Shown in pieces: positions 6,689 through 15,560 of a stretch of DNA of 33,340 bases (position 1 is the stretch's first letter; every line of letters begins with the position of its first letter). A program made the translations under genes and the position numbers. Source of the stretch: Thioglobus_A sp964344985 (lineage in GTDB: Bacteria; Pseudomonadota; Gammaproteobacteria; PS1; Pseudothioglobaceae); NCBI GenBank assembly GCA_964344985.1, contig CAYFPI010000015.1, forward strand, positions 1-33,340. Direction: 5' to 3'. Under the pieces are notes generated by a model, which made no database searches, was not told where the DNA came from, and worked only from the letters and a program-made list of their open reading frames with translations.

Positions 6689-8671
6689 CTACTCTACTTT
6701 AGCTTCCTCTTTTTTAACCGCTTTAGGTGCCTGAGGCTTGTTTTCCTTGGGTTGTTGCTGCGGCTTGTCGTTTTGAGCCTTAGGTGCAGATTGTGTTTTA
6801 ACTTGCTCCTTAGGAGTGTTGTTTTGCGCCTTAGCTTGAGGTTTTTTGTTGTTATTAGTCTTTGGCTTGTTTTGCGCCTTAGCTTGAGGCTTGTTCTGCT
6901 GTTTGCCTTGCTGCTTATTTTGGTTGGAATTCTTACCTCGATTTTTATTACGATTTCTATTGCGGTTACGATTTCTATTGTTGGTTTTATTTTTACCTTT
7001 GTTTGGCTTTTTCTTTTTCTTGCCAAATAATGCAGCTTTTATTTTTTCAAATAATGATGGCTTTTTTTCCGGAACACGTGTTTGTGGTCGGTTCATGTTA
7101 ATAGCTGGAATCTCTGCAGGATCAGTCAATCCATTTTCAGCAAGCAGTTGTTGAGGTTTTGAAATTCCTTGGTAGCTCTTATGCTGAGATTTCTTTTCAC
7201 CTTTTTGTTTATTAACGGTGAAGTTAGGGAATTGCATGTATGGGTTTGGCAATAGGGTTATCTTAATGCCGTGCTTGTCTTCTAATCTTGCAATGTCTTG
7301 TCGTTTCTCATTAAGAATATAAGTAATTACTTCAACACTTGATTGAATGGTTAAACGTGCTGTTTGACTTGTTGCATTACATCCGTCTTCTAGTTGTCTT
7401 AAGATGGTTAGAGCTAGCGTTGGAATGGTAGGCGTAGTGCCACGACCCTGGCAAGATGGGCAAGTTTTTTCAACAGATTCAGTGACTGAGCTCATGAGTC
7501 TTTGTCTGGACATTTCAAGCAGGCCAAATTGTGAAATGGTGCCAATTTGAATGCGAGCACGATCAGATTGAGTGGCTTTTTCCATAGCCTTTTCAATAGA
7601 CTTTCGATGTTCCTCAGATGACATATCGATAAAGTCAATCACCACAAGACCACCAATATCGCGAAGTTGTAATTGTAGAGCGATTTCTTTGGCTGCCTCT
7701 AAGTTTGTGTTGTAGGCTGTTTCTTCAATATCTGAACCTTTGGTTGCACGCGCTGAGTTAATGTCAATTGCGGTTAAGGCTTCGGTTGGATCAAACACAA
7801 TGGTCGCACCTGTGCGCAGTGACACTTCGCGATTAAACACACTTCTAACTTGCGCCTCAACACCCATGTGGTTAAACAAAGAATGCTCTGACACATCAAA
7901 GAATTTAATACGATCAAGATAGTGAGGTAGTACAAAGCTTACAAACTCTTTGGCATTTTGAAATGCTTCTAGCTCATCAATAATAACACTGTCTGTATCT
8001 TCTCTTAAGTAGTCGCGTAGGGTGCGAATAATAATGTCACTTTCTTGATAAATCAAAAATGGTGCAGCGCGTTTTTCAGCGGCTTTATTAATAGATTTCC
8101 AAAGATCAGATAGGTAGTCAACTTCCCATTGAAGTTCTTCAAAGCTCTTGCCCGCACCTGCGGTTCTAATGATTAAACCTGAATGTTCAGGCAGTATAAT
8201 TTTGCTGATAATTTCTTTTAAGGACTGTCTATCGGACGAGGTAATTTGTCTAGAAATTCCGTGGCTTTTAGGATTGTTTGGTGTCAAAATCATATAAGCG
8301 CCAGCAAGGTTGATGTAGGTGCTTAATGCCGCACCTTTGTTGCCACGCTCTTCTTTTTCGACTTGAACAATAATCTCCTGACCTTCTTTTAAAACATCCG
8401 AAATTGTTAGCTTAGAGCCTTTAGGTTTGGCACCGTTATAAAGTGTTTCAGCAACTTCTTTAAAAGGTAGAAATCCTTGTCTTTCTTTACCGTAATCAAC
8501 GAAAGCCGCTTCTAGAGATTGTTCTACGCGGGAGATCTTTCCGCGGTAAATATTGCCTTTGGTTTTCTTGTTAAGGCTGGTCTCAATGTTAAGTCCAGTT
8601 AGCTTTTTGTTCTTGACAACACCAACTCGGATCTCTTCCTTGTGGGTTGCATTGATAAGTATGTGGTTCAT
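6689..8671 (-). CDS. rne: Ribonuclease E with a short basic, low-complexity tail
   Basis: A 660-residue endoribonuclease of the RNase E/G family. The N-terminal catalytic half has the S1 domain (about 35-125), the two metal-binding aspartates (AIDINSARATKG and VVIDFIDM) and the zinc-link CPSCQGRG at about 404-411. A hydrophobic-basic helix (SLFEKIKAALFG, about 538-550) is placed like the membrane-anchoring helix of E. coli RNase E. The remaining 110 residues are a Lys/Asn/Gln/Arg-rich disordered tail containing an NRNRNRNRN run and two KPQAKAQN copies. The protein is much shorter than the E. coli enzyme (1061 aa), and I cannot identify RhlB, enolase or PNPase binding motifs. The anchor helix favours RNase E over RNase G. 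A 349-nt leader precedes it, and aroE follows after 2 nt. Confidence 0.93.
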   Translation of the reverse strand: MNHILINATHKEEIRVGVVKNKKLTGLNIETSLNKKTKGNIYRGKISRVEQSLEAAFVDYGKERQGFLPFKEVAETLYNGAKPKGSKLTISDVLKEGQEIIVQVEKEERGNKGAALSTYINLAGAYMILTPNNPKSHGISRQITSSDRQSLKEIISKIILPEHSGLIIRTAGAGKSFEELQWEVDYLSDLWKSINKAAEKRAAPFLIYQESDIIIRTLRDYLREDTDSVIIDELEAFQNAKEFVSFVLPHYLDRIKFFDVSEHSLFNHMGVEAQVRSVFNREVSLRTGATIVFDPTEALTAIDINSARATKGSDIEETAYNTNLEAAKEIALQLQLRDIGGLVVIDFIDMSSEEHRKSIEKAMEKATQSDRARIQIGTISQFGLLEMSRQRLMSSVTESVEKTCPSCQGRGTTPTIPTLALTILRQLEDGCNATSQTARLTIQSSVEVITYILNEKRQDIARLEDKHGIKITLLPNPYMQFPNFTVNKQKGEKKSQHKSYQGISKPQQLLAENGLTDPAEIPAINMNRPQTRVPEKKPSLFEKIKAALFGKKKKKPNKGKNKTNNRNRNRNRNRNKNRGKNSNQNKQQGKQQNKPQAKAQNKPKTNNNKKPQAKAQNNTPKEQVKTQSAPKAQNDKPQQQPKENKPQAPKAVKKEEAKVE

Positions 8672-9020
8672 GATTAAGTCCTAGTGTTAGTAGGCTTATA
8701 TGCACACGCAGAGAATCAGCACCGCTGTACTGACTAGGTATTGAATTATATTTTCTGTTTATCATTAATGATAAAAAACCTTTGTTTATAAGGGTTTTAC
8801 CCTTGTTCTTGCTTAGCTACTATGATTGTAGAATGACAAGAAAAATTACTCTATATGTGGCAATAAAAAGCCCAAAATATTAATAAGTTTTTGTGGTTTT
8901 TTTCTTAGCACAAAAACGTTTAAAAATTCTTAAATTGCTGATGTTTGTTAAACAATAAGCCTTTTGATTATATCACAAAAATAGTATGATATTAATCAAA
9001 GAATTTTTATAAGCGTTGTG
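8672..9020 (-). promoter_or_regulatory. Long rne leader/intergenic region with hairpins
   Basis: 349 nt without a credible gene lie between folM and rne, both leftward. Visible inverted repeats are GTTTTTGTG/CACAAAAAC (8887-8917, 9-bp stem, 13-nt loop), AAGGG/CCCTT (8790-8804), CAGC/GCTG (8717-8727) and CCTA/TAGG (8680-8694). The last one overlaps the rne Shine-Dalgarno AGGA on the minus strand. A TACAAT box on the minus strand near 8823-8828 could be a -10, but no good -35 accompanies it. In E. coli the rne 5' leader is about 360 nt and mediates autoregulation by RNase E; whether this leader does the same is inference from position and length. Confidence 0.5.
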
Positions 9021-9740
9021 TTATTGATTAAGGCTACGACCACCATCAACACGAATAATTTGTCCAGTAATATAATCTGATTGAGATAGGAATAAAACAG
9101 TATTTGCAATATCGCTGGCTTTTCCTTGTTTATTAAGGGCGATTTTATTTAGCATTTTCTTCTTCTGTGCATCATTAAGTGATGCTTCATTTTCTGGCCA
9201 AAGAATAGAGCCTGGAGATACACCACACACTCGAATTTCAGGAGCAAGCTCTTTGGCTAGTGTTTTGGTCATCATGGCAATGGCTGACTTTGATATGTTG
9301 TAAATTGTGTGATTTTTTAAAGGTCTGTCGCTGTGTATGTCAACAATATTGATAATACAACCTTGCGTATTTGCAAGTTTATTAGCCAAAGAGGTTGATA
9401 AAAACAAAGGCGCCATCAGATTGGTGTTCATAATGTTTTGATAATCATTGTGACTAATACTGTCTATTGGTGTTGGATAAAACACAGAGGCATTGTTAAC
9501 CAAAACATCAAGCGAGTCAATGTGAGTGCATAGCTGTTTAATGTTGTCTAGATTATTAAGATTGGCTTGAACTGTCTTAACAGAATTTTCTCGAATTAAG
9601 TTTAGTTCATCGCTTAACTTCTTTGCTGCATTTTCCGATTGGTTGTAATGAATAATTAGGTTGTAATTTGCCTTGTGTAAGGTTTTACAAATTTGAGCGC
9701 CAATCCGATGTGCACCACCTGTGACCAATGCTGTTTTCAT
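9021..9740 (-). CDS. Pteridine reductase-like short-chain dehydrogenase (FolM/PTR1 family)
   Basis: A 239-residue SDR. The nucleotide-binding motif is TGGAHRIG (residues 7-14), the TGxxxRxG variant typical of pteridine reductases. NNAS follows at about 82-85 and YNISK (Tyr147, Lys151) is catalytic. At the usual serine position it has Asp134 (NIVDIH), as in PTR1 and FolM rather than ordinary SDRs. It therefore probably reduces dihydrofolate, dihydromonapterin or a related pterin. The start at 9740 is chosen because the fold begins with KTALVTGG; an in-frame extension to 9809 would run into the divergent midA gene. Only 16 nt separate the two start codons. Confidence 0.82.
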   Translation of the reverse strand: MKTALVTGGAHRIGAQICKTLHKANYNLIIHYNQSENAAKKLSDELNLIRENSVKTVQANLNNLDNIKQLCTHIDSLDVLVNNASVFYPTPIDSISHNDYQNIMNTNLMAPLFLSTSLANKLANTQGCIINIVDIHSDRPLKNHTIYNISKSAIAMMTKTLAKELAPEIRVCGVSPGSILWPENEASLNDAQKKKMLNKIALNKQGKASDIANTVLFLSQSDYITGQIIRVDGGRSLNQ

Positions 9741-9756
9741 ATAAAATAGCGCTCCA

Positions 9757-10851
9757 ATGACGCTTGAAGAAATTATTAAAAACACCATTATACAAAATGA
9801 TGCACCCATAGGTTTTGATGAATTTATGGATTTAGCTTTGTATTATCCTGCATTGGGTTATTACCGAAGTGGATCGGAAAAATTTGGAGAGAAGGGGGAT
9901 TTTATCACCGCTCCTGAAACTTCAGACTTGTTTGGATTTTGCCTGGCACGCCAGGCTGCACAAGTTATTAATGGAAATAACGATATATTGGAATTTGGCG
10001 CTGGCAGTGGCGTGCTTGCAGCTCAAGTTTTGTTTGAGCTTGGCAGGCTTGAATGCTTGCCTAATAAATACTATATTCTAGAATTAAGCGCTGAACTACA
10101 ACAGCGTCAAAGAAAAACTATTACTAAAGCCTTGCCTGAACTGATTGACCGAGTGGTTTGGCTGAATGAGCTGCCTAAGGATTTTTCTGGCGTGGTGATT
10201 GCTAATGAAGTGCTTGATGCTATGCCTGCTAAGCGTGTTATTAATAAAAACAATCAATTTTATGAGCTAGGTGTTGAACATCAAGATGATCAGTTTAAGT
10301 GGAAAGCGTTTGATCAACCTTATCAAGATCCAAGTTTTTTACTTCCAATGCGGGTGAGTGATGGCTATACAACTGAGGTTAATTTGCGCGCTGTTGCATG
10401 GATTAAGTCTTTGCATGAATTCTTGGATAAAGCATTGGTACTGTTGATTGACTACGGCATGCACCGAGATGAATATTTTCATGAGCAACGATCAGAGGGG
10501 ACATTAAGGTGTTATTTTCAACATAAAGCTAGTGATGATCCTTTTGTGCATATTGGCGAGCAAGATATTACAACGTCAGTGAATTTTTCAGACATTGCTG
10601 ACCAGGCCAAAAAATCAGGTTTTTTAATCAATGGGTATGCAACACAAGCCATGTTTTTGATCTCGCTAGGTATTGATGAGTATTTACTGTCAGAAGATGA
10701 TGATAGTAGGCGCATTACTCTAGCACAGCAAGTTAAGCAATTGGTTTTACCAAGCGCTATGGGAGAGAGTTTTAAGGTTTTGGCACTTACAAAAAATCTT
10801 GACGTAAAATCGAAAGGATTTTCTGAGCAAGATTTAACACATAAACTGTAA
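9757..10851 (+). CDS. MidA/NDUFAF7-type SAM-dependent methyltransferase
   Basis: A 364-residue protein of the COG1565 family. It has the N-terminal MDLALYYPALGYYRSG and GEKGDFITAPETS segments diagnostic of the family, the SAM-binding motif LEFGAGSGVLAAQVL, and the ANEVLDAMPAKR motif. The mitochondrial member NDUFAF7 methylates an arginine of complex I subunit NDUFS2; the bacterial target is not settled. The gene heads a tight rightward run (uppP follows after 6 nt). Its start codon is 16 nt from that of the divergent folM, so any promoter must overlap the coding region of folM. Confidence 0.88.
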   Translation: MTLEEIIKNTIIQNDAPIGFDEFMDLALYYPALGYYRSGSEKFGEKGDFITAPETSDLFGFCLARQAAQVINGNNDILEFGAGSGVLAAQVLFELGRLECLPNKYYILELSAELQQRQRKTITKALPELIDRVVWLNELPKDFSGVVIANEVLDAMPAKRVINKNNQFYELGVEHQDDQFKWKAFDQPYQDPSFLLPMRVSDGYTTEVNLRAVAWIKSLHEFLDKALVLLIDYGMHRDEYFHEQRSEGTLRCYFQHKASDDPFVHIGEQDITTSVNFSDIADQAKKSGFLINGYATQAMFLISLGIDEYLLSEDDDSRRITLAQQVKQLVLPSAMGESFKVLALTKNLDVKSKGFSEQDLTHKL

Positions 10852-10857
10852 CAACAG

Positions 10858-11652
10858 ATGGATTTTATTCAAACAATTGTATTGGCACTCATTCAGGGTT
10901 TGAGTGAATTTTTGCCAATTTCTTCTTCTGCGCACTTAATTTTAGTTCCTAAGTTAACTGATTGGCCAGATCAAGGCTTGGCTTTTGATGTGGTAGTGCA
11001 CATGGGTACGTTAAGCGCAATTGTGTTTTACTATCGTGAGCTTATTAAACACTTAGTAATTGATTTTTATTATTCAGTTGTTAATAGGCGCAGTGTCGGT
11101 CAATCAAAACTTGCTTGGGGTATATTGCTAGGAACAATTCCAGTAGGGATTTCTGGGCTTTTATTTAAAGACATCGTGGAAACCAATTTGCGCTCAACCG
11201 AAGTTATTGCCTATGCAACACTGTTGTTTGGATTATTGTTAGGATTTTCAGTTTGGGTAAATCGTAAAAAGGCACATGTTAGAGATGTTGTCGGATGGAT
11301 GGATGTGGCTTTTGTAGGTATTATGCAAGCTTTAGCACTTATTCCGGGCACCTCTCGTTCAGGCATTACCATTACGGCTGGACTGTTAATCGGATTATCA
11401 AAACAAGCATCAACTCAATTTGCTTTTTTACTTTCTATTCCAGTTATCGCTTTATCTTCTATGTTAATGTTGATAGAGTTGTATCAACAAAGTCAAGCAG
11501 TTGATTGGTGGTTGTTAGTTTTAGGATTTGGTATCTCGGCTATTAGTGCATACCTAACTGTTGTATTTTTTATTAAATTATTAGATACAATTGGTTTAAT
11601 TCCATTTGTTATTTACCGAATTATATTGGGAGTTGTATTATTAGCACTTTAG
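10858..11652 (+). CDS. uppP: Undecaprenyl-diphosphatase
   Basis: A 264-residue polytopic inner-membrane enzyme (BacA/UppP family) that dephosphorylates undecaprenyl diphosphate so that the lipid carrier can be reused in peptidoglycan and O-antigen synthesis. Both signatures are intact: GLSEFLPISSSAHL (residues 14-27) and PGTSRSG (about 163-169). Multiple hydrophobic segments fill the rest. It starts 6 nt after midA. The last codons carry the Shine-Dalgarno and, apparently, the AUU start of pepN, so the two genes overlap by 13 nt. Confidence 0.96.
   Translation: MDFIQTIVLALIQGLSEFLPISSSAHLILVPKLTDWPDQGLAFDVVVHMGTLSAIVFYYRELIKHLVIDFYYSVVNRRSVGQSKLAWGILLGTIPVGISGLLFKDIVETNLRSTEVIAYATLLFGLLLGFSVWVNRKKAHVRDVVGWMDVAFVGIMQALALIPGTSRSGITITAGLLIGLSKQASTQFAFLLSIPVIALSSMLMLIELYQQSQAVDWWLLVLGFGISAISAYLTVVFFIKLLDTIGLIPFVIYRIILGVVLLAL
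11628..11642 (+). promoter_or_regulatory. Ribosome binding site placing the pepN start at AUU
   Basis: GGGAG (11628-11632) lies 7 nt before ATT at 11640. In the pepN frame no ATG, GTG or TTG occurs between about 11580 and 11726, yet family-conserved N-terminal sequence is encoded from about 11655 onward. A second ATT at 11637 would have only a 4-nt spacer. The combination makes AUU at 11640 the best start; a sequencing error remains possible. Confidence 0.6.
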
Positions 11653-14147
11653 AGCCACAACCTATTTATCGTAAGGATTACACCGTAAGTAATTATCTAA
11701 TTCATACAACTGATTTAACATTTGATTTGTCAGAAAGCGAAACTGTTGTTAAATCAAAGATACACTTTTATCAAAATCCAGAATCTCAAGACCGTTCGGG
11801 AAAACTGTTTTTAAATGGTGTTGATCTGGAGTTGATCTCAATAGCTATTAATGGTATTACACCTGAATACCGATTGGCAGAAGAAGGGATTGAGCTTAAA
11901 AACCTTTCTAATGATTTTGTACTGGAGGTTGAGAATCGAATTCATCCAGAGACAAATACATCATTAAACGGCTTGTATCAATCCAGTGGTAATTTCTGTA
12001 CGCAGTGTGAAGCTCACGGATTTAGGCAAATTACTTATTATCTTGATAGGCCGGATGTTATGAGTGTGTTTACTGTACGCATTAATGCAGATACAGATAA
12101 ATACCCAGTACTATTAAGCAATGGAAATTTAATCAATCAATCTAAAAATCAAGCAATATGGCACGATCCAACTCGTAAACCTTGTTATTTATTCGCATTA
12201 GTTGCTGGTGATTTTGCTTGTTTGGAGGATGTGTACACAACCAGCTCTGGCAAAGATGTAGATTTAAAGATTTATGTTGAGCCTCATAATATCAACAAAA
12301 CCCAGTTTGCAATGGATTCACTTAAGCGGTCATTTGCGTGGGATGAGTCGCGATTTAATTTGGAATATGATTTAGACATCTACATGATTGTTGCGGTGGA
12401 TGATTTTAATATGGGCGCTATGGAAAACAAAGGTTTGAATATTTTTAATTCAACCTATGTGCTTGCAGATCCTGAAACTGCTACAGACAAAGATTTTATT
12501 AATGTTGAAGCAGTGATAGGGCATGAGTACTTTCACAATTGGACAGGTAATAGGGTTACGTGTCAAGATTGGTTTCAACTTAGCTTGAAAGAGGGGTTGA
12601 CGGTCTTTAGGGATCAAGAGTTTACTGCTGATTTGCATGCGCGTTCGATTAAACGCATTGAAGATGTTAATGCACTGCGCACTTACCAATTTGCAGAAGA
12701 CTCAGGCCCAATGAAACATCCAGTTCGCCCCGAGAGTTATATAGAAATGAATAATTTCTACACACTCACTGTTTATGAAAAAGGTGCAGAAGTTATTCGT
12801 ATGATTCATAGTTTATTGGGTGAGCAGGGTTTTCAAAAAGGCATGAAATTATATTTTGATCGTCATGATTCTCAGGCGGTTACTATTGATGATTTTGTGG
12901 CGAGTATGAGTGATGCTAATAGTATCGATTTGTCACAATTTATGCATTGGTATGAGCAAAGCGGAACACCAGAAGTTAGTGTTTGTTCAGAGTATAAAGA
13001 TGCAACATTTACAATCACTGTAAAGCAGCATACAGAAAAACCTTTTTATTTTCCTTTTAACTTTGCATTGTTAGACAATACAGGCAATGTTATTAATAGT
13101 GGCATGTTAGAGGTAAAAGACAGTGTTCAGAAGTTTACTTTTAAAGACATACAACATGAGCCAACACCTTCTTATTTAAGAGGATTTTCAGCGCCTATTA
13201 AACTTGATTCTGATTTAACCTTTAAGCAAAAAATATTTTTATTAAAGCATGATGATGATGCCTTTATTCGTTGGGACAATGCTCAGCAGTTATGGCAAGG
13301 TTTGATTCTAGACCCGCAATCAGTTGATGAAGAATTGTTTTTTAATGCTATTGAATATTTATTTGACCATACTAAAGATAAATCATTACTAAGTGAAATA
13401 TTAACACTGCCATCTGAGCGTCTGCTGCATCAATTACAATCAATTATTGACGTGTTTGATATTCATGAGAAGCGCGAGAAGGTAGTGAAAAAAATTATCA
13501 CCAGGTTTGGTGAAAAATTATTAACAACTTACCAATCATTAATTAATGATAAGCCTTATGATTTAACACCTGAATCAGTAGGCGAAAGGTCTTTAAAGAA
13601 TTGTTGCTTATATTATTTGGCTAAAGATAAGCAATTTGATTTAGTGTATCAACAATATCAAACAGCCAATTGTATGAGTGATAAACTCTCGGCTTTTGGT
13701 TTATTAATAACTAACGAAAATCAATACAAAGATGAAGTTATTTCTGATTTTTATTCACAATATAAGCATGATGTTCAAGTGATGGATAAATTTTTTGCTG
13801 CACAATCAACTTCACCATTAGTAGGTTCAGATGGGATTGAAAAATTAATGAAGCACGAATTATTTTCTTTCAACACGCCAAATCGTTTACGTAGTGTTGT
13901 TGGCGGGTTTTCACAAAATTATGTAAATTTTCACAATCAACAAGGTTATGAATTGTTTACAAATATTATTCTTAAGCTGAACAAAACAAATCCACAAATT
14001 GGCGCTCGACTGGTGTCTATTTATAACCATTGGAAGCGTTTTACTCCAGAGTTAAAATCATTACAAAAACAGCAGTTGGAGAAAATTATAAATACCAAAG
14101 ACTTGTCCAAAGATATTTTTGAAATTGTTAGCTCAGCACTCAAATAA
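11640..14147 (+). CDS. pepN: Aminopeptidase N (M1 family)
   Basis: An 835-residue zinc metallopeptidase (E. coli PepN has 870). It shows the substrate motif GAMEN at about residue 260, the zinc site HEYFH from about His295 with the downstream Glu in LKEGLTVFRDQEF, and the CTQCEAHGFR and YLDRPDV motifs of gammaproteobacterial PepN. The first conventional in-frame start (TTG 11727) would remove conserved N-terminal sequence (PIYRKDY...DLTFD, alignable with YRHDY...DLTFD in E. coli PepN). Translation is therefore assigned to ATT at 11640, behind GGGAG. It overlaps uppP by 13 nt and pncC by 1 nt (TAATG). The cytosolic enzyme trims peptides made by ATP-dependent proteases. Confidence 0.92.
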   Translation: MSTLEPQPIYRKDYTVSNYLIHTTDLTFDLSESETVVKSKIHFYQNPESQDRSGKLFLNGVDLELISIAINGITPEYRLAEEGIELKNLSNDFVLEVENRIHPETNTSLNGLYQSSGNFCTQCEAHGFRQITYYLDRPDVMSVFTVRINADTDKYPVLLSNGNLINQSKNQAIWHDPTRKPCYLFALVAGDFACLEDVYTTSSGKDVDLKIYVEPHNINKTQFAMDSLKRSFAWDESRFNLEYDLDIYMIVAVDDFNMGAMENKGLNIFNSTYVLADPETATDKDFINVEAVIGHEYFHNWTGNRVTCQDWFQLSLKEGLTVFRDQEFTADLHARSIKRIEDVNALRTYQFAEDSGPMKHPVRPESYIEMNNFYTLTVYEKGAEVIRMIHSLLGEQGFQKGMKLYFDRHDSQAVTIDDFVASMSDANSIDLSQFMHWYEQSGTPEVSVCSEYKDATFTITVKQHTEKPFYFPFNFALLDNTGNVINSGMLEVKDSVQKFTFKDIQHEPTPSYLRGFSAPIKLDSDLTFKQKIFLLKHDDDAFIRWDNAQQLWQGLILDPQSVDEELFFNAIEYLFDHTKDKSLLSEILTLPSERLLHQLQSIIDVFDIHEKREKVVKKIITRFGEKLLTTYQSLINDKPYDLTPESVGERSLKNCCLYYLAKDKQFDLVYQQYQTANCMSDKLSAFGLLITNENQYKDEVISDFYSQYKHDVQVMDKFFAAQSTSPLVGSDGIEKLMKHELFSFNTPNRLRSVVGGFSQNYVNFHNQQGYELFTNIILKLNKTNPQIGARLVSIYNHWKRFTPELKSLQKQQLEKIINTKDLSKDIFEIVSSALK

Positions 14148-14617
14148 TGCAAATATTAACATTACTAACCAAATTATTAACACAAAGACAACTCACCATT
14201 GCAGTTGCGGAATCTTGTACGGGAGGAGCTCTTAGTTCTTTATTAACCTCACAAGATGGCTCATCAACTTATTTTGACAGGGGTTTTGTTACCTATAGTA
14301 ATCAGGCCAAGATTGACATGCTAGGCGTTACTTCTCAAACACTTAAGCAATATGGGGCGGTTAGTGAGCAAACTGCCAGTGAAATGGCCGGCGGTGTTAT
14401 TAAAAATGCGCATGTTGATGTTTCAGCTGCTATTACTGGTATTGCTGGACCAAGTGGTGGCAGCAAGGAAAAACCAGTGGGTACTGTGTGTTTTGGCTTT
14501 TGTGTACTAGGCAAGTGTTTTACCACCACACAAAAATTTGAAGGCGATCGACAATCAGTGGTAGACTCTAGCATTCAGTTTGTATTAACAACTCTACTTA
14601 ATGAACTACAGCACTAA
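14147..14617 (+). CDS. pncC: Nicotinamide-nucleotide amidohydrolase (CinA C-terminal domain)
   Basis: A 156-residue stand-alone CinA C-terminal domain, the usual length for PncC, which deamidates NMN to NaMN in the pyridine-nucleotide cycle. Conserved segments are VAESCTGGALSSLL, FDRGFVTYSNQAK, GAVSEQTASEMA and AITGIAGPSGGS.EKPVGTV. The start codon overlaps the pepN stop by one base, and its own end overlaps dusA by 17 nt, so it is translated within a coupled block. Confidence 0.93.
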   Translation: MQILTLLTKLLTQRQLTIAVAESCTGGALSSLLTSQDGSSTYFDRGFVTYSNQAKIDMLGVTSQTLKQYGAVSEQTASEMAGGVIKNAHVDVSAAITGIAGPSGGSKEKPVGTVCFGFCVLGKCFTTTQKFEGDRQSVVDSSIQFVLTTLLNELQH

Positions 14618-15560
14618 ATTTTCTGTAGCGCCAATGATGGATTGGACGGATAAACACTGTCGCTATTTTCATCGACTGCTGTCCAAACATACTCAACTTT
14701 GGACGGAGATGGTAACTGCTAAAGCCATTATTCATGGTGATAAAAATCGCTTACTTGACTTTGATGCTAAAGAGCATCCTTTGGTATTACAACTGGGCGG
14801 AAGTGATGCTAATGAGATGGCAATTGCGGCAAAAGTGGCTCAAGATTGGGGTTATGATGAGGTGAATATCAATGTGGGCTGTCCTTCTGATAGGGTGCAA
14901 TCAGGAAGTTTTGGCGCTTGTTTGATGCAAACACCACAGACTGTGGCTGAGTGTGTAGGTAGCATGAAACAAGTTGTTGATATTCCTGTAAGCGTCAAAT
15001 CAAGAATTGGCGTGGATGATATGGAAAGTTATGATGAGCTGTGTCATTTTATTGAAACAGTCAACAGTGCAGGTTGTGATAATTTTGTTGTCCATGCTAG
15101 AAAAGCTTGGTTGCAAGGATTGAGTCCAAAAGAGAATCGCTCTGTGCCACCGCTTAATTACGACTGGGTGTATCAATTAAAGCAAGATTTTCCACAATTA
15201 ACCATTGGCATTAATGGTGGTATTATGACAATTGATCAGTCACTAATGCATTTAGAGTGTGTCGATAATGTTATGCTGGGTAGAGCGGTTTATCATCAGC
15301 CTTATTTACTATCTGATGTTGATCATAGAATTTATAAACAAAACCCGTCCAATATTTCTCGTGAGCAAGTATTATTAGATTTTATTGAATATATGAAAAT
15401 TCAAGTTGAACAATCAGTACCTATTAGATCAATGACACGACATATTCTTGGGCTTTATCATGGCCAGAAAAATGCCAAGCAATTTAGACGCTTACTTAGT
15501 GGAAAGACAGTAGAATTTTCTCATTTATTTGAGTGGTTAGATAGTGTAGAAGCAAGATAA
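14601..15560 (+). CDS. dusA: tRNA-dihydrouridine(20/20a) synthase
   Basis: A 319-residue FMN-dependent TIM-barrel enzyme reducing uridines 20/20a of the tRNA D loop. The N-terminal VAPMMDWTDKHCR, catalytic Cys94 in NVGCPSDRVQ, and the HARKAWLQGLSPKENR motif point to the DusA subfamily rather than DusB or DusC. It starts inside the end of pncC (17-nt overlap), and its stop overlaps the ftsA start (TAATG). No functional link with cell division is implied by the position. Confidence 0.95.
   Translation: MNYSTKFSVAPMMDWTDKHCRYFHRLLSKHTQLWTEMVTAKAIIHGDKNRLLDFDAKEHPLVLQLGGSDANEMAIAAKVAQDWGYDEVNINVGCPSDRVQSGSFGACLMQTPQTVAECVGSMKQVVDIPVSVKSRIGVDDMESYDELCHFIETVNSAGCDNFVVHARKAWLQGLSPKENRSVPPLNYDWVYQLKQDFPQLTIGINGGIMTIDQSLMHLECVDNVMLGRAVYHQPYLLSDVDHRIYKQNPSNISREQVLLDFIEYMKIQVEQSVPIRSMTRHILGLYHGQKNAKQFRRLLSGKTVEFSHLFEWLDSVEAR

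Noticed and set aside
6752..7154. Leucine/valine/phenylalanine-rich rightward reading frames that look like membrane proteins
   Set aside because: They are the antisense of the Asn/Lys/Gln-rich RNase E tail; the hydrophobicity is a codon-complement effect.
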